Shown: positions 8,272 to 17,900, counted from the stretch's first letter. The stretch: DNA of 42,882 nucleotides from CADEED01 sp035286365 (GCA_035286365.1 DATHJZ010000180.1:1-42882), one strand, 5' to 3'. Notes: generated from the sequence alone by a model not told the origin. Translations and numbers: made by a program.

Positions 8272-9345
8272 ATGTGGACCGATACAAAAGTTACCCGCCA
8301 ACTGCGGCTTGACGCGCCGATCATCCAGGGGCCATTCGGCAGTGGATTGTCGGCGGTCGAGCTGGTGCTCGCGGTGAGCGACAGCGGAGGGTTGGGCTCG
8401 TTTGGCGTCCATCACCTCGACGGGGCGGGCATTCGCGACATCGCGGCGCAGATCCGCGCGCGCACGTCGCGCACGTTCGCGCTCAATCTGTGGATACCTC
8501 TCGGTGACAGCGACGACCCGCAACTCAGCGACGATCAATGGCGCGCGGCCTGCAAACAACTGCAGCCGTACTTCGAGGCGTTGCGCGTGCCGCTGCCGGT
8601 GAGGCCGGCGCGCTTCGGACCCCGCTACGAGGAACAGATCGAGACGGTGCTCGAACTCAAGCCGCCGGTGTTCAGCTTCGTGTTCGGCGTGCCGTCGGCA
8701 GGCGTGCTGGATCGGTGCCGCAGCTCCGGCATCCGCACGCTCGGCGCAGCTACCACGGCCGCCGAAGCCAAACTACTGGCGGATGCGGGCGTCGATATGA
8801 TCGTGGCCACCGGCTTCGAAGCCGGTGGCCATCGTGTGTCGTTCCTGCGGGAACCGGAAGATTGTCTCACCGGCACGCTGTCGCTGGTGCCGCAGGTGGT
8901 CGACACGGTGAAGATTCCCGTGATCGCCGCGGGTGGAATGGCTGACGGCCGTGGCATTGCCGCCGCATTGAAGCTGGGGGCGGGCGCCGCGCAGATCGGC
9001 ACGGCGTTTCTCGCCTGCGAGGAATCAAACGCGTCGCCACTCCACCGCGCCAGACTATTCAGCCCGGACGCGCGCCGCACCACGCTCACCCGCGCATTCA
9101 CGGGTCGCCTCGCGCGCAGCATTCACAACGATTTCATCGACGCGATGCGCGGCCGGGAGAACGAGTTTGCGACTTACCCCGTGCAGGCCTGGCTCACGGC
9201 GCAGATCAAGTCAGCGGCGCTCGCGGCCGGTCGGGCCGATGTGATTTCGCTGTGGTCGGGGCAGGGCGCACCACTGCTCAAGCATCATCGCGCGCGCGAG
9301 CTTTTCGGTTTCCTGGCGGCCGACACCGGCCGGGTACTTTCGTAA
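8272..9345 (+). CDS. Nitronate monooxygenase-family FMN enzyme (2-nitropropane dioxygenase-like)
   Basis: A TIM-barrel flavoprotein of 357 residues, resembling enzymes that oxidise alkyl nitronates or related toxins. The family N terminus LDAPIIQGPFG lies near residue 15. The phosphate- and flavin-binding strands are TLGAATTAAEAKLLADAGVD, then ATGFEAGGHR, whose histidine is the expected catalytic base, then AAGGMADGRGIAAALKLGA followed by AQIGTAFLACEES. The ATG at 8272 is chosen; a TTG 12 nt earlier is in frame but has no ribosome site. It is last in the hppD operon direction, 62 bp from convergent zapE with a strong hairpin between. The true substrate is unknown; many members are annotated without biochemical support. 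Confidence 0.85.
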   Translation: MWTDTKVTRQLRLDAPIIQGPFGSGLSAVELVLAVSDSGGLGSFGVHHLDGAGIRDIAAQIRARTSRTFALNLWIPLGDSDDPQLSDDQWRAACKQLQPYFEALRVPLPVRPARFGPRYEEQIETVLELKPPVFSFVFGVPSAGVLDRCRSSGIRTLGAATTAAEAKLLADAGVDMIVATGFEAGGHRVSFLREPEDCLTGTLSLVPQVVDTVKIPVIAAGGMADGRGIAAALKLGAGAAQIGTAFLACEESNASPLHRARLFSPDARRTTLTRAFTGRLARSIHNDFIDAMRGRENEFATYPVQAWLTAQIKSAALAAGRADVISLWSGQGAPLLKHHRARELFGFLAADTGRVLS

Positions 9346-9350
9346 CGCGT

Positions 9351-9408
9351 AAGGGGACATTCCTGGTTTCTGTGGCTTGCAAGCATCAATAACCAGGAAT
9401 GTCCCCTT
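9351..9408. repeat. Long perfect hairpin between convergent genes (REP-like or bidirectional terminator)
   Basis: AAGGGGACATTCCTGGTT (9351-9368) and its exact reverse complement (9391-9408) form an 18-bp stem with a 22-nt loop. Outside the arms CGCGT and TACGCG continue the symmetry with a one-base offset. The right arm touches the zapE stop codon. GGGGACA...TGTCCCC hairpins of this style are typical of REP sequences mobilised by REP-associated tyrosine transposases; the position equally suits a terminator for both genes, although no U-tract follows. Only one copy is present in the window. Confidence 0.6.
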
Positions 9409-10511
9409 TACGCGGCGCGGTGGGCGCGCGCGAGATATTCCTCGCTCTGCATCTCCGTGAGCCGGCTCGTCGTGCGCTGGAACTCGAACTTGAGCTTCTC
9501 GCCCCGGTAGAGCTCGGCCGGCGCGGCCGCGGCGGCCACGATCACGTTCACGCCGCGATCGTAGAATTCGTCGATCACCGAGATGAAACGCCGCGCGGCG
9601 TTATCCGCGCTGTCTTCGAACACGGGCACATTGGCTATCAGTACCGACTGGTATTCGCTCGCGATGGCGACGTAATCGGCCGGACTGCGCGGCCCCTCGC
9701 ACAGCGCGGTGAACTCGAACCAGATGACGTTCTCGCTCTCGCGCACGACCTTGATCTTGCGGCCGTTGACCGTGATCGTACCGCCGGATTCGACGTCTTC
9801 GTCGGACAGGTCGTCGAACAGCGCTTCGAGCTGCCTCGGCGTGTCCGCAGCGCCGCTCGGCAGGTAGATCGGCGCGGCGGTCAGCTGGCGCAGCCGGTAG
9901 TCGAGGGCTCCATCCACGGCGACGATTTCGCAGTTCTTCTCGATCAGCGCAATGGTCGGCAGGAAGCGATCGCGTTGCAGTCCGTTCTTGTACAGGTCTT
10001 TCGGCTTCACGTTGGACGTGAACACCAGGGCCACGCCGCGCGTGAGCAGCGCGCTGAACAATCCGGCCAGGATCATCGCATCGGCGATATCCGAGACGAA
10101 CAGTTCATCGAAGCAGATGACGCGCGCCTTCTTGGCGATCTTGTCCGCGACGCCATCGAGCGGCGATTGCATTCCCTTGAGCCGTTTCAGGTCGCCGTGC
10201 ACTTCCTGCATGAAACGATAGAAGTGCGTGCGGCGCCTGGCCGTCAAAGTGAGGCTGGCGTAGAAAAGATCCATGAGCCAGGTCTTGCCCCGGCCCACGC
10301 CACCCCAGAGATAAACACCCCGGGGTGCACCCGCGTGGGTGAGCCCGCGCAGCAGGCGTTTGCCGAGCGGCGCGGCGGCTGCTTCTGCCAGTTCCGCCCG
10401 CAGGCGCTCGAGTTTAGCGACCGCCGCGAGTTGCGCGGCATCGGCGGTAAATCCACGTTTGGCAATTTCCTGGGCATACAGTTTGCCGAGGACGTCTGGC
10501 GCTGAACTCAC
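9408..10511 (-). CDS. zapE: AFG1-family ATPase, cell-division protein ZapE
   Basis: A 367-residue P-loop ATPase of the AFG1/ZapE family, which in proteobacteria associates with the FtsZ ring; the mitochondrial homologue takes part in protein quality control. Walker A is GGVGRGKT (residues 70-77), followed by the family block HFYRFMQEVHGDL, and Walker B is ICFDE (132-136). VFTSNVKPKDLYKNGLQRDRF and the C-terminal FISVIDEFYDRGVNVI are also typical. Its start ATG overlaps the stop of the ETF-QO gene by 4 nt, so it is translated from the end of the acyl-CoA operon, an unexpected partner. Its stop lies at the edge of the inverted repeat. Confidence 0.93.
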   Translation of the reverse strand: MSSAPDVLGKLYAQEIAKRGFTADAAQLAAVAKLERLRAELAEAAAAPLGKRLLRGLTHAGAPRGVYLWGGVGRGKTWLMDLFYASLTLTARRRTHFYRFMQEVHGDLKRLKGMQSPLDGVADKIAKKARVICFDELFVSDIADAMILAGLFSALLTRGVALVFTSNVKPKDLYKNGLQRDRFLPTIALIEKNCEIVAVDGALDYRLRQLTAAPIYLPSGAADTPRQLEALFDDLSDEDVESGGTITVNGRKIKVVRESENVIWFEFTALCEGPRSPADYVAIASEYQSVLIANVPVFEDSADNAARRFISVIDEFYDRGVNVIVAAAAAPAELYRGEKLKFEFQRTTSRLTEMQSEEYLARAHRAA

Positions 10512-12133
10512 AACAGTTGGTAGTTAGGACCGGAACCGCCCTCGGGCGTGACCCAGTCGATGATCTGGTACGGGTCCTTGATGTCGCAGGCCTTGCAATG
10601 CACGCAGTTGGCCGCGTTGATGTGCAGTTTCTTGCCGCCGGCCTCGTCGTCGACCATTTCATAGACCGCCGCCGGGCAGAAACGCGTGCACGGATTGCCG
10701 AATTCGGTGGCGCAGGTGGTCGCGCAGATGTTCTTGTCGCGCACATGCAGGTGCACGGGCTGGACTTCGTCGTGCGCCGTCACCGCGAAGAATACCGAGG
10801 AGAGCCGATCGCGCGGCGGCAGGTCGCGATTCTTCCAGTGGCGGTTCGGCGATTCGTACTCGCTGAGCTGCTTCGTCGCCGCGTAGCTTGCGGTATTGCG
10901 CAATGTCCACGGCGTGCGTCCGCCCAGCACGCTCTCGAGGGCGGCGTTCAGCATGCCGAGCCACAGGCCGCGCTTGAAGCCGGGCTTCACGTTGCGCGCT
11001 TCGTGCAATTCGGCCACCGCCTCCGAGCGGCGCCATTCGGCGTCGAATCCGATGCTGGTGTCGTTGGCCGCGAAGTACTCGGCAGCCGCCATGCCGCAGC
11101 GGATCGCCTGGTGGATGCCCTTGATCTTGGGCATGTTGAGCGTGCCGGCGGCATCGCCCACCAGCATCGCGCCCGGCATTTCGAGCTTCGGCATCGATTG
11201 CCAGCCGCCGGCGCAGATGCTGCGCGCTCCCGCCGAAAGGATCTCGCCACCCTGCAGGAACGCGTGCATGGACGGGTGATGCTTGAACTGCTGGAACGAT
11301 TCGAATGGACTGAAGCGCGGATCGATGTAGTCGAGCCCGGCGACGAAACCGACGTAGGCGCGGTTGTCGTTCAGGTGGTAGACGAAACTGCCGCCATAGG
11401 TGCGCGAATCGAGCGGCCAGCCGACGGTGTGCTGCACCAGGCCGGGTTGCACGCGCCCGGGCGGGAGCTGCCACAGTTCCTTCATGCCGAGCGCATACGA
11501 CTGCGGATCGCAGGCCGAATCGAGCTTGTAGCGATTGATGAGCACCTTGGCGAGGCTGCCCCGGCAGCCTTCGGCGATGACGGTGAGTTTCGCATGGACT
11601 TCGGGACCCGCCGTGTAGTTAGGGCCGCGGCTGCCGTCGTGCTGGACGCCCATGTCACCGATCTGCACGCCGGCAACGGAGCCGTCGTCGTCGAACAGCG
11701 GCAGCGCGGCGGCGAAACCGGCGAATACGTCGACGCCGAGCTGTTCGGCCTGGCCGCCGAGCCAGCCGGCGAGGCCGCCGAGCGAAATGATGAAGTTGCC
11801 CTCGTTGTGCAGCGACGGCGGAATCCACGGCACACGCCGCGCGCGCTTGCTGCCCAGCAGCCGGAATTCGTCGCGCGTGACCGGCACCCTGATGGGCAGC
11901 GGCGCGCTGCGCCATTCGGGCAGCAGCGCATCGAGCGGCCCGGGCTCCATGACGGCCCCCGAGAGCGAATGCGCGCCGATGGTCGAGCCCTTCTCGAGCA
12001 CGCAGATGGTGAGCTCGGGGCGCAGCTGCTTCAGGCGGATCGCGGTAGATAGTCCGGCCGGACCGCCACCCACGACGGCCACGTCATATTCCATGACATC
12101 GCGTTGCGCGGGACCGGTGTTCACGGCACTCAT
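10508..12133 (-). CDS. Electron-transfer flavoprotein-ubiquinone oxidoreductase
   Basis: Membrane-associated FAD and [4Fe-4S] enzyme that passes electrons from acyl-CoA dehydrogenases, via ETF, into the ubiquinone pool. 541 residues, normal length. The FAD-binding motif VVGGGPAGLSTAIRL is near residues 20-35; SLSGAVMEPGPLDALLPEW and GAMLVGDAAGTLNMPKIKGI are family hallmarks. The cluster domain at the C terminus contains the Cys-rich string CATTCATEFGNPCTRFCP and then CVHCKACDIKDP, ending in the typical GPNY tail. It is preceded by the SDR gene with a 3-nt gap and overlaps zapE by 4 nt. Neighbouring thiolase and SDR genes support a role in short- or branched-chain acyl-CoA oxidation. ETF subunits and acyl-CoA dehydrogenases are not in the window. 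Confidence 0.95.
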   Translation of the reverse strand: MSAVNTGPAQRDVMEYDVAVVGGGPAGLSTAIRLKQLRPELTICVLEKGSTIGAHSLSGAVMEPGPLDALLPEWRSAPLPIRVPVTRDEFRLLGSKRARRVPWIPPSLHNEGNFIISLGGLAGWLGGQAEQLGVDVFAGFAAALPLFDDDGSVAGVQIGDMGVQHDGSRGPNYTAGPEVHAKLTVIAEGCRGSLAKVLINRYKLDSACDPQSYALGMKELWQLPPGRVQPGLVQHTVGWPLDSRTYGGSFVYHLNDNRAYVGFVAGLDYIDPRFSPFESFQQFKHHPSMHAFLQGGEILSAGARSICAGGWQSMPKLEMPGAMLVGDAAGTLNMPKIKGIHQAIRCGMAAAEYFAANDTSIGFDAEWRRSEAVAELHEARNVKPGFKRGLWLGMLNAALESVLGGRTPWTLRNTASYAATKQLSEYESPNRHWKNRDLPPRDRLSSVFFAVTAHDEVQPVHLHVRDKNICATTCATEFGNPCTRFCPAAVYEMVDDEAGGKKLHINAANCVHCKACDIKDPYQIIDWVTPEGGSGPNYQLL

Positions 12134-12136
12134 GCG

Positions 12137-12904
12137 TTATTTAGGCTGCATCCGGATGGCGCCGTCGAGACGAATCGTTTCGCCATTCAGATAGGCGACT
12201 TCGAAAATCGTCTGCACCATGGCCGCGAACTCTTCGGGGCGGCCGAGGCGTGGCGGGAACGGCACCTGCTTGCCCAGGCTTTCCTGCACGTCCGCAGGCA
12301 TATTGCCGAGCATGGGTGTGCCGAAGATTCCGGGCGCCAGCGACATCACGCGGATGCCGAACATCGCGAGTTCGCGCGCGATCGGCAACGTCATGCCCGC
12401 GACCGCGGCCTTGGTGGCTGCGTATGCCGCCTGGCCGATCTGGCCTTCGAAGGCCGCAACCGATGAGGTGTGAATGATCACGCCGCGCTCGCCGTCGGGC
12501 GAGGGCGCGTTCTGCTGCATGATGGCCGCCGCGGCCTTGTCGCACAGGAACGTGCCGATGAGATTGATGTGCACGACCTTGGCAAAGAAGTCGCCGGCCA
12601 TCGGGCCGTTCTTGCCGAGCACGCGGCCCGCGCCGATGACACCCGCGCAATTGACCAGCAGGTTGATGCCGCCCATGGAAGCGCGCGCGGATTCCATGGC
12701 AGCGTTCACCTCGGCTTCGGAGGTGACATCGCACTTGGCAAAGCCGGCGTTCTGGCCGAGCGCCGCGGCCGCGGCTTGTCCCGGCCCTTCCTGTACGTCT
12801 AACAACGTGACGCGGCCAGTGGCGGCCACGATATGGCGTGCCACGGCATTCCCGAGCCCCGAAGCGCCGCCGGTGACCACGGCGCGCGCATCCGCAATTT
12901 TCAT
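12137..12904 (-). CDS. Short-chain dehydrogenase, 3-hydroxyacyl-CoA dehydrogenase type 2-like
   Basis: 255 residues of classical SDR fold. NAD-binding TGGASGLG is near residues 11-18, NCAGV near 85-89, and the catalytic Ser-Tyr-Lys is visible as HTSSVAAFEGQIGQAAYAATKAA. The segment YLNGETIRLDGAIRMQPK at the C terminus and the long insertion after NCAGVIGAGRVLGKNGP resemble the HSD17B10 type, which oxidises 3-hydroxyacyl-CoA including 2-methyl-3-hydroxybutyryl-CoA. Adjacent thiolase and ETF-QO fit that reaction order. ATG 12904 is chosen, with AGGGG upstream; a GTG 36 nt earlier is in frame. Exact chain-length preference is inference. Confidence 0.9.
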   Translation of the reverse strand: MKIADARAVVTGGASGLGNAVARHIVAATGRVTLLDVQEGPGQAAAAALGQNAGFAKCDVTSEAEVNAAMESARASMGGINLLVNCAGVIGAGRVLGKNGPMAGDFFAKVVHINLIGTFLCDKAAAAIMQQNAPSPDGERGVIIHTSSVAAFEGQIGQAAYAATKAAVAGMTLPIARELAMFGIRVMSLAPGIFGTPMLGNMPADVQESLGKQVPFPPRLGRPEEFAAMVQTIFEVAYLNGETIRLDGAIRMQPK

Positions 12905-12975
12905 GTGATGAAACCCCTGGCCGGATTCCCGAACGCGCACAGCATAGCGAACGACGGTGCCTTACGGCACTTCCC

Positions 12976-14169
12976 TTACGACACTTCGATGGCGATCGCC
13001 GTGGCTTCGCCGCCGCCGATACATAACGACGCGATTCCGCGTCCGCCACCGCGTGCGCGCAAGGCATGTACCAGGGTCGTGACGATACGCGCGCCCGTGG
13101 CGCCGATCGGATGGCCCAACGCGCAGGCACCGCCATTGACATTGGTGCGCGCATGATCGAAGCCCACGTCGCGCATGGCCGCCATCGTGACGACCGCGAA
13201 GGCCTCGTTCACTTCGAACAGGTCGACGTCGCCCGGCTTCCAGCCGAGTTGGGCCAGCAGCTTCGTGATGGCGCCGGCCGGTGCGGTGGTGAACCACTCC
13301 GGTTCCTGCGCGAAACTCGTGAAACCCAGGATGCGCGCCAGCGGCTTGATGCCGCGCCGCTCGGCCTCGGCTGCGTGCATGAGCACGGCGGCCGCCGCAC
13401 CGTCGGAGATCGAAGACGACGACGCGGCGGTCACCGTGCCGTCCTTGCGGAACGCGGGCTTGAGCGTCGCGATCTTCGCGAGGTCGACGGTGAACGGCGT
13501 TTCATCGCGCGCAATGGTGGTTTCACCTTTGCGGCTTTTCACGATTATCGGGACGATTTCCGCAGCGAACGCGCCACCTTCGACGGCCTTGAGCGCGCGC
13601 TGCGTCGACTCGGTTGCGAAGGCATCCTGGTCCGCGCGCGAGAAGGAGTACTTCTGCGCGGTGGCCTCGGCGAATACGCCCATGAGCTGCCCGTCGAACG
13701 GGCTCTGGAGGCCGTCGTAGAACATGTGGTCGAGCACTTCGCCGTGGCCCATGCGCAGTCCCGCCCGCACCTTGGGCAGTAGATAGGGCGCATTGCTCAT
13801 CGACTCGAGCCCGCCGGCCACCGCGATCGATACATCGCCGGCGCGGATCTGATCCGCCGCCATCATGATTGCTTTCATGCCGGAGCCGCACATCTTGTTG
13901 ATGGTGGTCGTGGGCACGCCCTTGGGAATTCCTGCGCCGAGCGACGCCTGGCGCGCGGGCGCCTGCCCCAGGCCCGCGGGCAGCACACATCCCATGACGA
14001 CTTCCTGAACGTCGCTGCCGGCAATCCCGGCGGCGGCGAGCGCGCCTGAAATCGCGGCGCTGCCGAGCTGCGGCGCGGTTGCCCCCACGAGCGCACCCTG
14101 GAAGGCGCCGATCGGCGTACGGACGGCCGCGGCGATGACGACTTTCGAGCTGGAATCATTGGCAGGCAT
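12976..14169 (-). CDS. Acetyl-CoA C-acyltransferase (thiolase)
   Basis: 397-residue thiolase with all catalytic residues: Cys94 (NKMCGSGMKA) as nucleophile, His353 (GGACALGHPIGATGAR) and Cys383 (LCIGGGEA) as acid/base. The start VVIAAAVRTPIGAFQGAL and length match the biosynthetic/degradative acetyl-CoA acetyltransferase group. It condenses or cleaves acetoacetyl-CoA or 2-methylacetoacetyl-CoA; the SDR and ETF-QO neighbours argue for degradation. GGAG sits 7 nt before the ATG (14177-14180). A perfect hairpin (14185-14207) lies directly upstream of that ribosome site and might affect expression. The gene follows tetR by 50 nt on the same strand. Confidence 0.95.
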   Translation of the reverse strand: MPANDSSSKVVIAAAVRTPIGAFQGALVGATAPQLGSAAISGALAAAGIAGSDVQEVVMGCVLPAGLGQAPARQASLGAGIPKGVPTTTINKMCGSGMKAIMMAADQIRAGDVSIAVAGGLESMSNAPYLLPKVRAGLRMGHGEVLDHMFYDGLQSPFDGQLMGVFAEATAQKYSFSRADQDAFATESTQRALKAVEGGAFAAEIVPIIVKSRKGETTIARDETPFTVDLAKIATLKPAFRKDGTVTAASSSSISDGAAAAVLMHAAEAERRGIKPLARILGFTSFAQEPEWFTTAPAGAITKLLAQLGWKPGDVDLFEVNEAFAVVTMAAMRDVGFDHARTNVNGGACALGHPIGATGARIVTTLVHALRARGGGRGIASLCIGGGEATAIAIEVS

Positions 14170-14181
14170 GTGAGTTCTCCA

Positions 14182-14245
14182 TCAATCGCGGCCACGGAGG
14201 CCGCGATGCTTGTCTTCGGTCAATCCCGGCCACGGAGGCCGCGAT
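14182..14245. repeat. Direct repeat of the tetR 3' end, one copy forming a perfect hairpin
   Basis: Two 26-bp copies, 14182-14207 and 14220-14245, differ at one position and are offset by 38 bp. The right copy is the coding end of tetR including its stop; the left copy lies just after the gene in the tetR-thiolase spacer. In the left copy ATCGCGGCC and GGCCGCGAT pair perfectly around the loop ACGGA; the right copy has one mismatch. The left hairpin ends 5 bp from the thiolase ribosome site. Duplication of the gene end, or selection for a processing or attenuating hairpin, are both possible. Confidence 0.7.
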
Positions 14246-14876
14246 TGAACACATCTATGAATCGATCGGCGATTTCATCGGGCTTTAGCATCGCATCCTC
14301 GCGATACCAGTGGCCCATCCAGTTGAGGGCGCCGGCCAGCGCGAACGCGGTCATGCGTGTGTCGCAGGCGCGAATCGAACCGTCGGCGACGCCGGCGTCG
14401 ATCAGCGCGCGCATGCGCCGGTCGATGCCCGCCTTGAGTAGTTTGATGCGGCGGCTCATCGGCGCGCCCAGGTGCTGGTCCTCGGCGCGCAGCATGCACC
14501 AGCCGAAGTCGCCGACAATCGCGGCAGCATAACCGCGGATGAATGCGAACAGCCGTTCGCGCGCCGGTCCGCGCGCACTTTCGCATTCGCCGAGCGTGGC
14601 CTGGATCTGCGCGAGGCCCGCCTTGAAGCACTCGAACAGGATGGCTTCCTTGTTCGGTACATATAAATAGAGAGTGGGCTTGGTGACCTTGAGGCTCGCC
14701 GCGAGGTCATCGAGCGAGGTCTTGTGATAGCCGCGCTCGCGAAAGGCGCGCGCCGCCGCCAGGATCACCGCGTCCCGCTTGAGCGCGCGGCCTTCGGGGG
14801 TGGCGCGCCGCGTCAACCACGGAGAGGCGGAGGAGTCCTTGCGGACCTTGTGGGATTTGGCGATGGCGACAGCCAT
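14220..14876 (-). CDS. TetR-family transcriptional regulator, probable local acyl-CoA repressor
   Basis: About 218 residues. The N-terminal helix-turn-helix is clear: RDAVILAAARAFRERGYHKT, then SLDDLAASLKVTKPTLYLYV and PNKEAILFECFKAG, the TetR pattern. The C-terminal ligand domain ends ALAGALNWMGHWYREDAM and ADRFIDVFNRGLRGRD, a common arrangement in regulators of fatty-acid and acyl-CoA genes. It is divergent from icmF and heads the thiolase/SDR/ETF-QO cluster, with two matching palindromes in the intergenic region. Start choice is uncertain: the ATG at 14876 is used here, while a GTG at 14900 would add 8 residues; neither has a strong ribosome site. The ligand is probably an acyl-CoA, by context only. 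Confidence 0.88.
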   Translation of the reverse strand: MAVAIAKSHKVRKDSSASPWLTRRATPEGRALKRDAVILAAARAFRERGYHKTSLDDLAASLKVTKPTLYLYVPNKEAILFECFKAGLAQIQATLGECESARGPARERLFAFIRGYAAAIVGDFGWCMLRAEDQHLGAPMSRRIKLLKAGIDRRMRALIDAGVADGSIRACDTRMTAFALAGALNWMGHWYREDAMLKPDEIADRFIDVFNRGLRGRD

Positions 14877-14902
14877 GGGGTAGGGCGATTCCGGGGTCAC
14901 GT

Positions 14903-14937
14903 GTTACTCTTGGGTAACCCATCTTACCAGCCAGTAA
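14903..14937. promoter_or_regulatory. Tandem TTAC-N6-GTAA operators between tetR and icmF
   Basis: Site 1 is GTTAC-TCTTGG-GTAAC (14903-14918) and site 2 is TTAC-CAGCCA-GTAA (14924-14937). The half-sites are identical while the spacers differ, and the centres are 20 bp apart, two helical turns. Together they occupy most of the intergenic region, so a bound TetR dimer pair could silence both tetR and icmF. The second site ends one base before the icmF ATG. Assignment to the adjacent TetR protein is inference. Confidence 0.65.
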
Positions 14938-14938
14938 C

Positions 14939-17900
14939 ATGAAGCCACCAGAGCCAGGTCGGCCCCTGCGGTTCGTCTCCGCCGCGTCGCTGTTCGACGG
15001 TCACGATGCCGCCATCAACATGATTCGCCGCCTGCTGCAGTCGGGCGGCGCCGAGGTCGTGCACCTGGGCCACAACCGCAGCGTGGCGGACATCGTGCGC
15101 GCGGCGATCGCCGAGGATGCCGACGCCATTGCGGTGAGCAGCTACCAGGGCGGCCACAACGAATACTTTCGCTACATGATCGACATGCTGCGGGAGTCCC
15201 GCGCGGATCATATCCGCGTGGTGGTCGGCGGCGGCGGCACGATCTCCCCCGATGAGATCGCCGCGCTCGAAGCGTATGGCATCGCCAAGATCTACACGCC
15301 GGAGGACGGCCGCCGCTTAGGTCTCATGGGGATGATCAACGACGTGTTCGCGCGCGTCGGCCGGCGCGATCACGGCGGCCGCGGAGAAGATATTCCAGGT
15401 GTCGACGACCACGGCAGCATCGCGCGCGCCATCACCCTGCTCGAAGGCGGCGGCAGCATCGACGGCGGCGATGCCGACGATCTGCGCCGGCAATTGAGCA
15501 CGCGCGTTGCGGGTTCGCAGCACGCTCCGGTCGTCGGTCTCACCGGCACCGGCGGCGCGGGCAAGAGTTCGCTTACCGACGAACTGTTGCAGCGATTCCT
15601 GCGCCAGTTCCCCGATCGTCATGTCGCCGTGGTCGCCATCGACCCGACGCGCCGGCGTTCCGGCGGCGCGTTGCTGGGCGATCGCATCCGCATGAATTCG
15701 CTGAGCGCGTCCAATGTGTTCATGCGTTCGCTCGCGACGCGGCGCCAGCACCTCGCAACCAGCGCGGTGCTGTCCGATGTCATTGCACTGTATCGCGCCG
15801 TGGGATTCGACCTGATCGTGGTGGAAACCGCCGGCATCGGACAGAGCGACACCGAGATCGTCGATCTCGCTGATCTGTCGCTTTACGTGATGACCGCCGA
15901 GTACGGAGCGGCCAGCCAGCTCGAGAAGATCGACATGCTCGACTTCGCCGACATGATCGTGCTGAACAAATTCGAGAAGCGCGGCGCCGAAGACGCGCTG
16001 CGCGACGTGCGCAAGCAATGGCGGCGCAATCATCCCGACCGGATGAAGCTGGCCGACGCCGACGTCCCGGTGTTCCCGACCATCGCCAGCCGCTTCAACG
16101 ATCCGGGCGTGAATCGCCTGTTCCTCCAGCTGTGTACGGCGCTCGATGCCGATAGCGGAAAGCCTGGCCACTGGACCTGCGTGAATGGCGCGCCGCTCGT
16201 GCTGGCGCCGCTCGAATTCCGCTCGCGCGATCCGCTCGTGCCGTCGGCGCGCTCGCGCTATCTCGCCGACATTGCGACGCAGGGCCGCGAGGCGCGCCGG
16301 CTGTCGGACGCACGGGCGGCCGCGGCGCAGCGCGCGCACGGACTCTATATATCCCTGGAGGCGCTGGGCGATGCGCAATTGCCGGCACCGCTCACGCCGG
16401 CTGCGAGCGCAACCACTCAAACGCCCGCGCTCGATACCGTGCGAACCGCGTACAACCGCGCACTGGACGACATCGGCCCGGAGGGCGTCGCCGCCTTGAA
16501 AGCATGGCCGGCGCGCGAACAGGCTGTCACTACGCCCGAATATTCTTATACGGTTCGCGGCCGCGAAGTGCGCGGTGAGAACTACTCGGAATCGCTGAGC
16601 CACAGCGCGATCCCGAAGATCGTGCCGGCCACCCTGCGCGGCTGGGGCGACACCCTGCGCTTCCTGCAGAACGAAAACCTGCCAGGCGTCTTCCCATTCA
16701 CGGGCGGCGTGTACCCGTATCGGCGCGAAGAAGAGGACCCGACGCGCATGTTTGCGGGCGAGGGCGCGCCCGAGCGCACCAACCGGCGCTTTCACTACCT
16801 GGCCGCCGGGCACGAAGCCACCCGGCTATCTACCGCGTTCGATTCGACCACCTTGTACGGTGAGGACCCGGACCTGCGTCCCGACATCTTCGGCCGCACC
16901 GGCAACTCCGGCGTTTCCATCGCGACGCTCGACGACATGAAGCGGCTGTATTCTGGTTTCGACCTGTGCAAACCGTCGACCTCAGTGTCCATGACCATCA
17001 ACGGGCCCGCGCCGATGATCCTCGCCATGTACATGAACACGGCGATCGATCAGCGCGTTGAGTCCTTCCTGCGCTCCGCGGGACGCTGGCCGCAGGTCGA
17101 GTCCGCGCTCGCCAAGATCAAGGACCTGCCGCGCTACCGCGGCGAATTGCCGCCGGGACACGCTGGCGCGGGCCTTGGATTGTTAGGCATGAGCGGCCGG
17201 AAGCTGGTCGAGCTGGGCGTGCTGGCGCCGGATGAATACGCGCGCTTGCGCGCCGAGGCACTGTCGCGCGTGCGTGGCACCGTGCAGGCCGACATCCTCA
17301 AGGAGGACCAAGCGCAGAACACCTGCATCTTCTCCACCGAATTCGCATTGCGCATGATGGGCGACGTGCAGGAGTTCTTCAGCGCGAATGACGTGAAGAA
17401 CTTCTACTCCGTGTCGATCTCGGGCTATCACATCGCCGAGGCGGGCGCGAACCCCATCACCCAGCTCGCCTTCACGCTCGCGAATGGCTTCACGATCGTC
17501 GAGTACTACATCGCGCGGGGCATGAAGATCGACGACTTCGCGCCGAATCTCTCGTTCTTCTTCTCGAACGGCATGGACGCCGAATACGCGGTGATCGGCC
17601 GCGTCGCGCGCCGCATCTGGGCGCGCGCCATGCGCGACATCTACAAGGCCGGGACGCGCAGCCAGATGTTGAAGTATCACATCCAGACATCGGGCCGCAG
17701 CCTGCACGCGCGCGAGATCCAGTTCAACGACATCCGCACCACGCTGCAGGCGATGTACGCGCTGTTCGACAACTGCAATTCGCTGCACACCAATGCCTAC
17801 GACGAGGCGCTGACTACTCCGACGGAGGAGAGCGTGCGGCGCGCGGTCGCGATCCAGCTCATCATCAACCGCGAGCTCGGGCTCAACAAGATCCAGAATC

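Noticed and set aside
15317..16813. 498-codon open frame on the minus strand
   Set aside because: Antisense shadow of icmF, whose B12, GTPase and mutase motifs are all on the plus strand.
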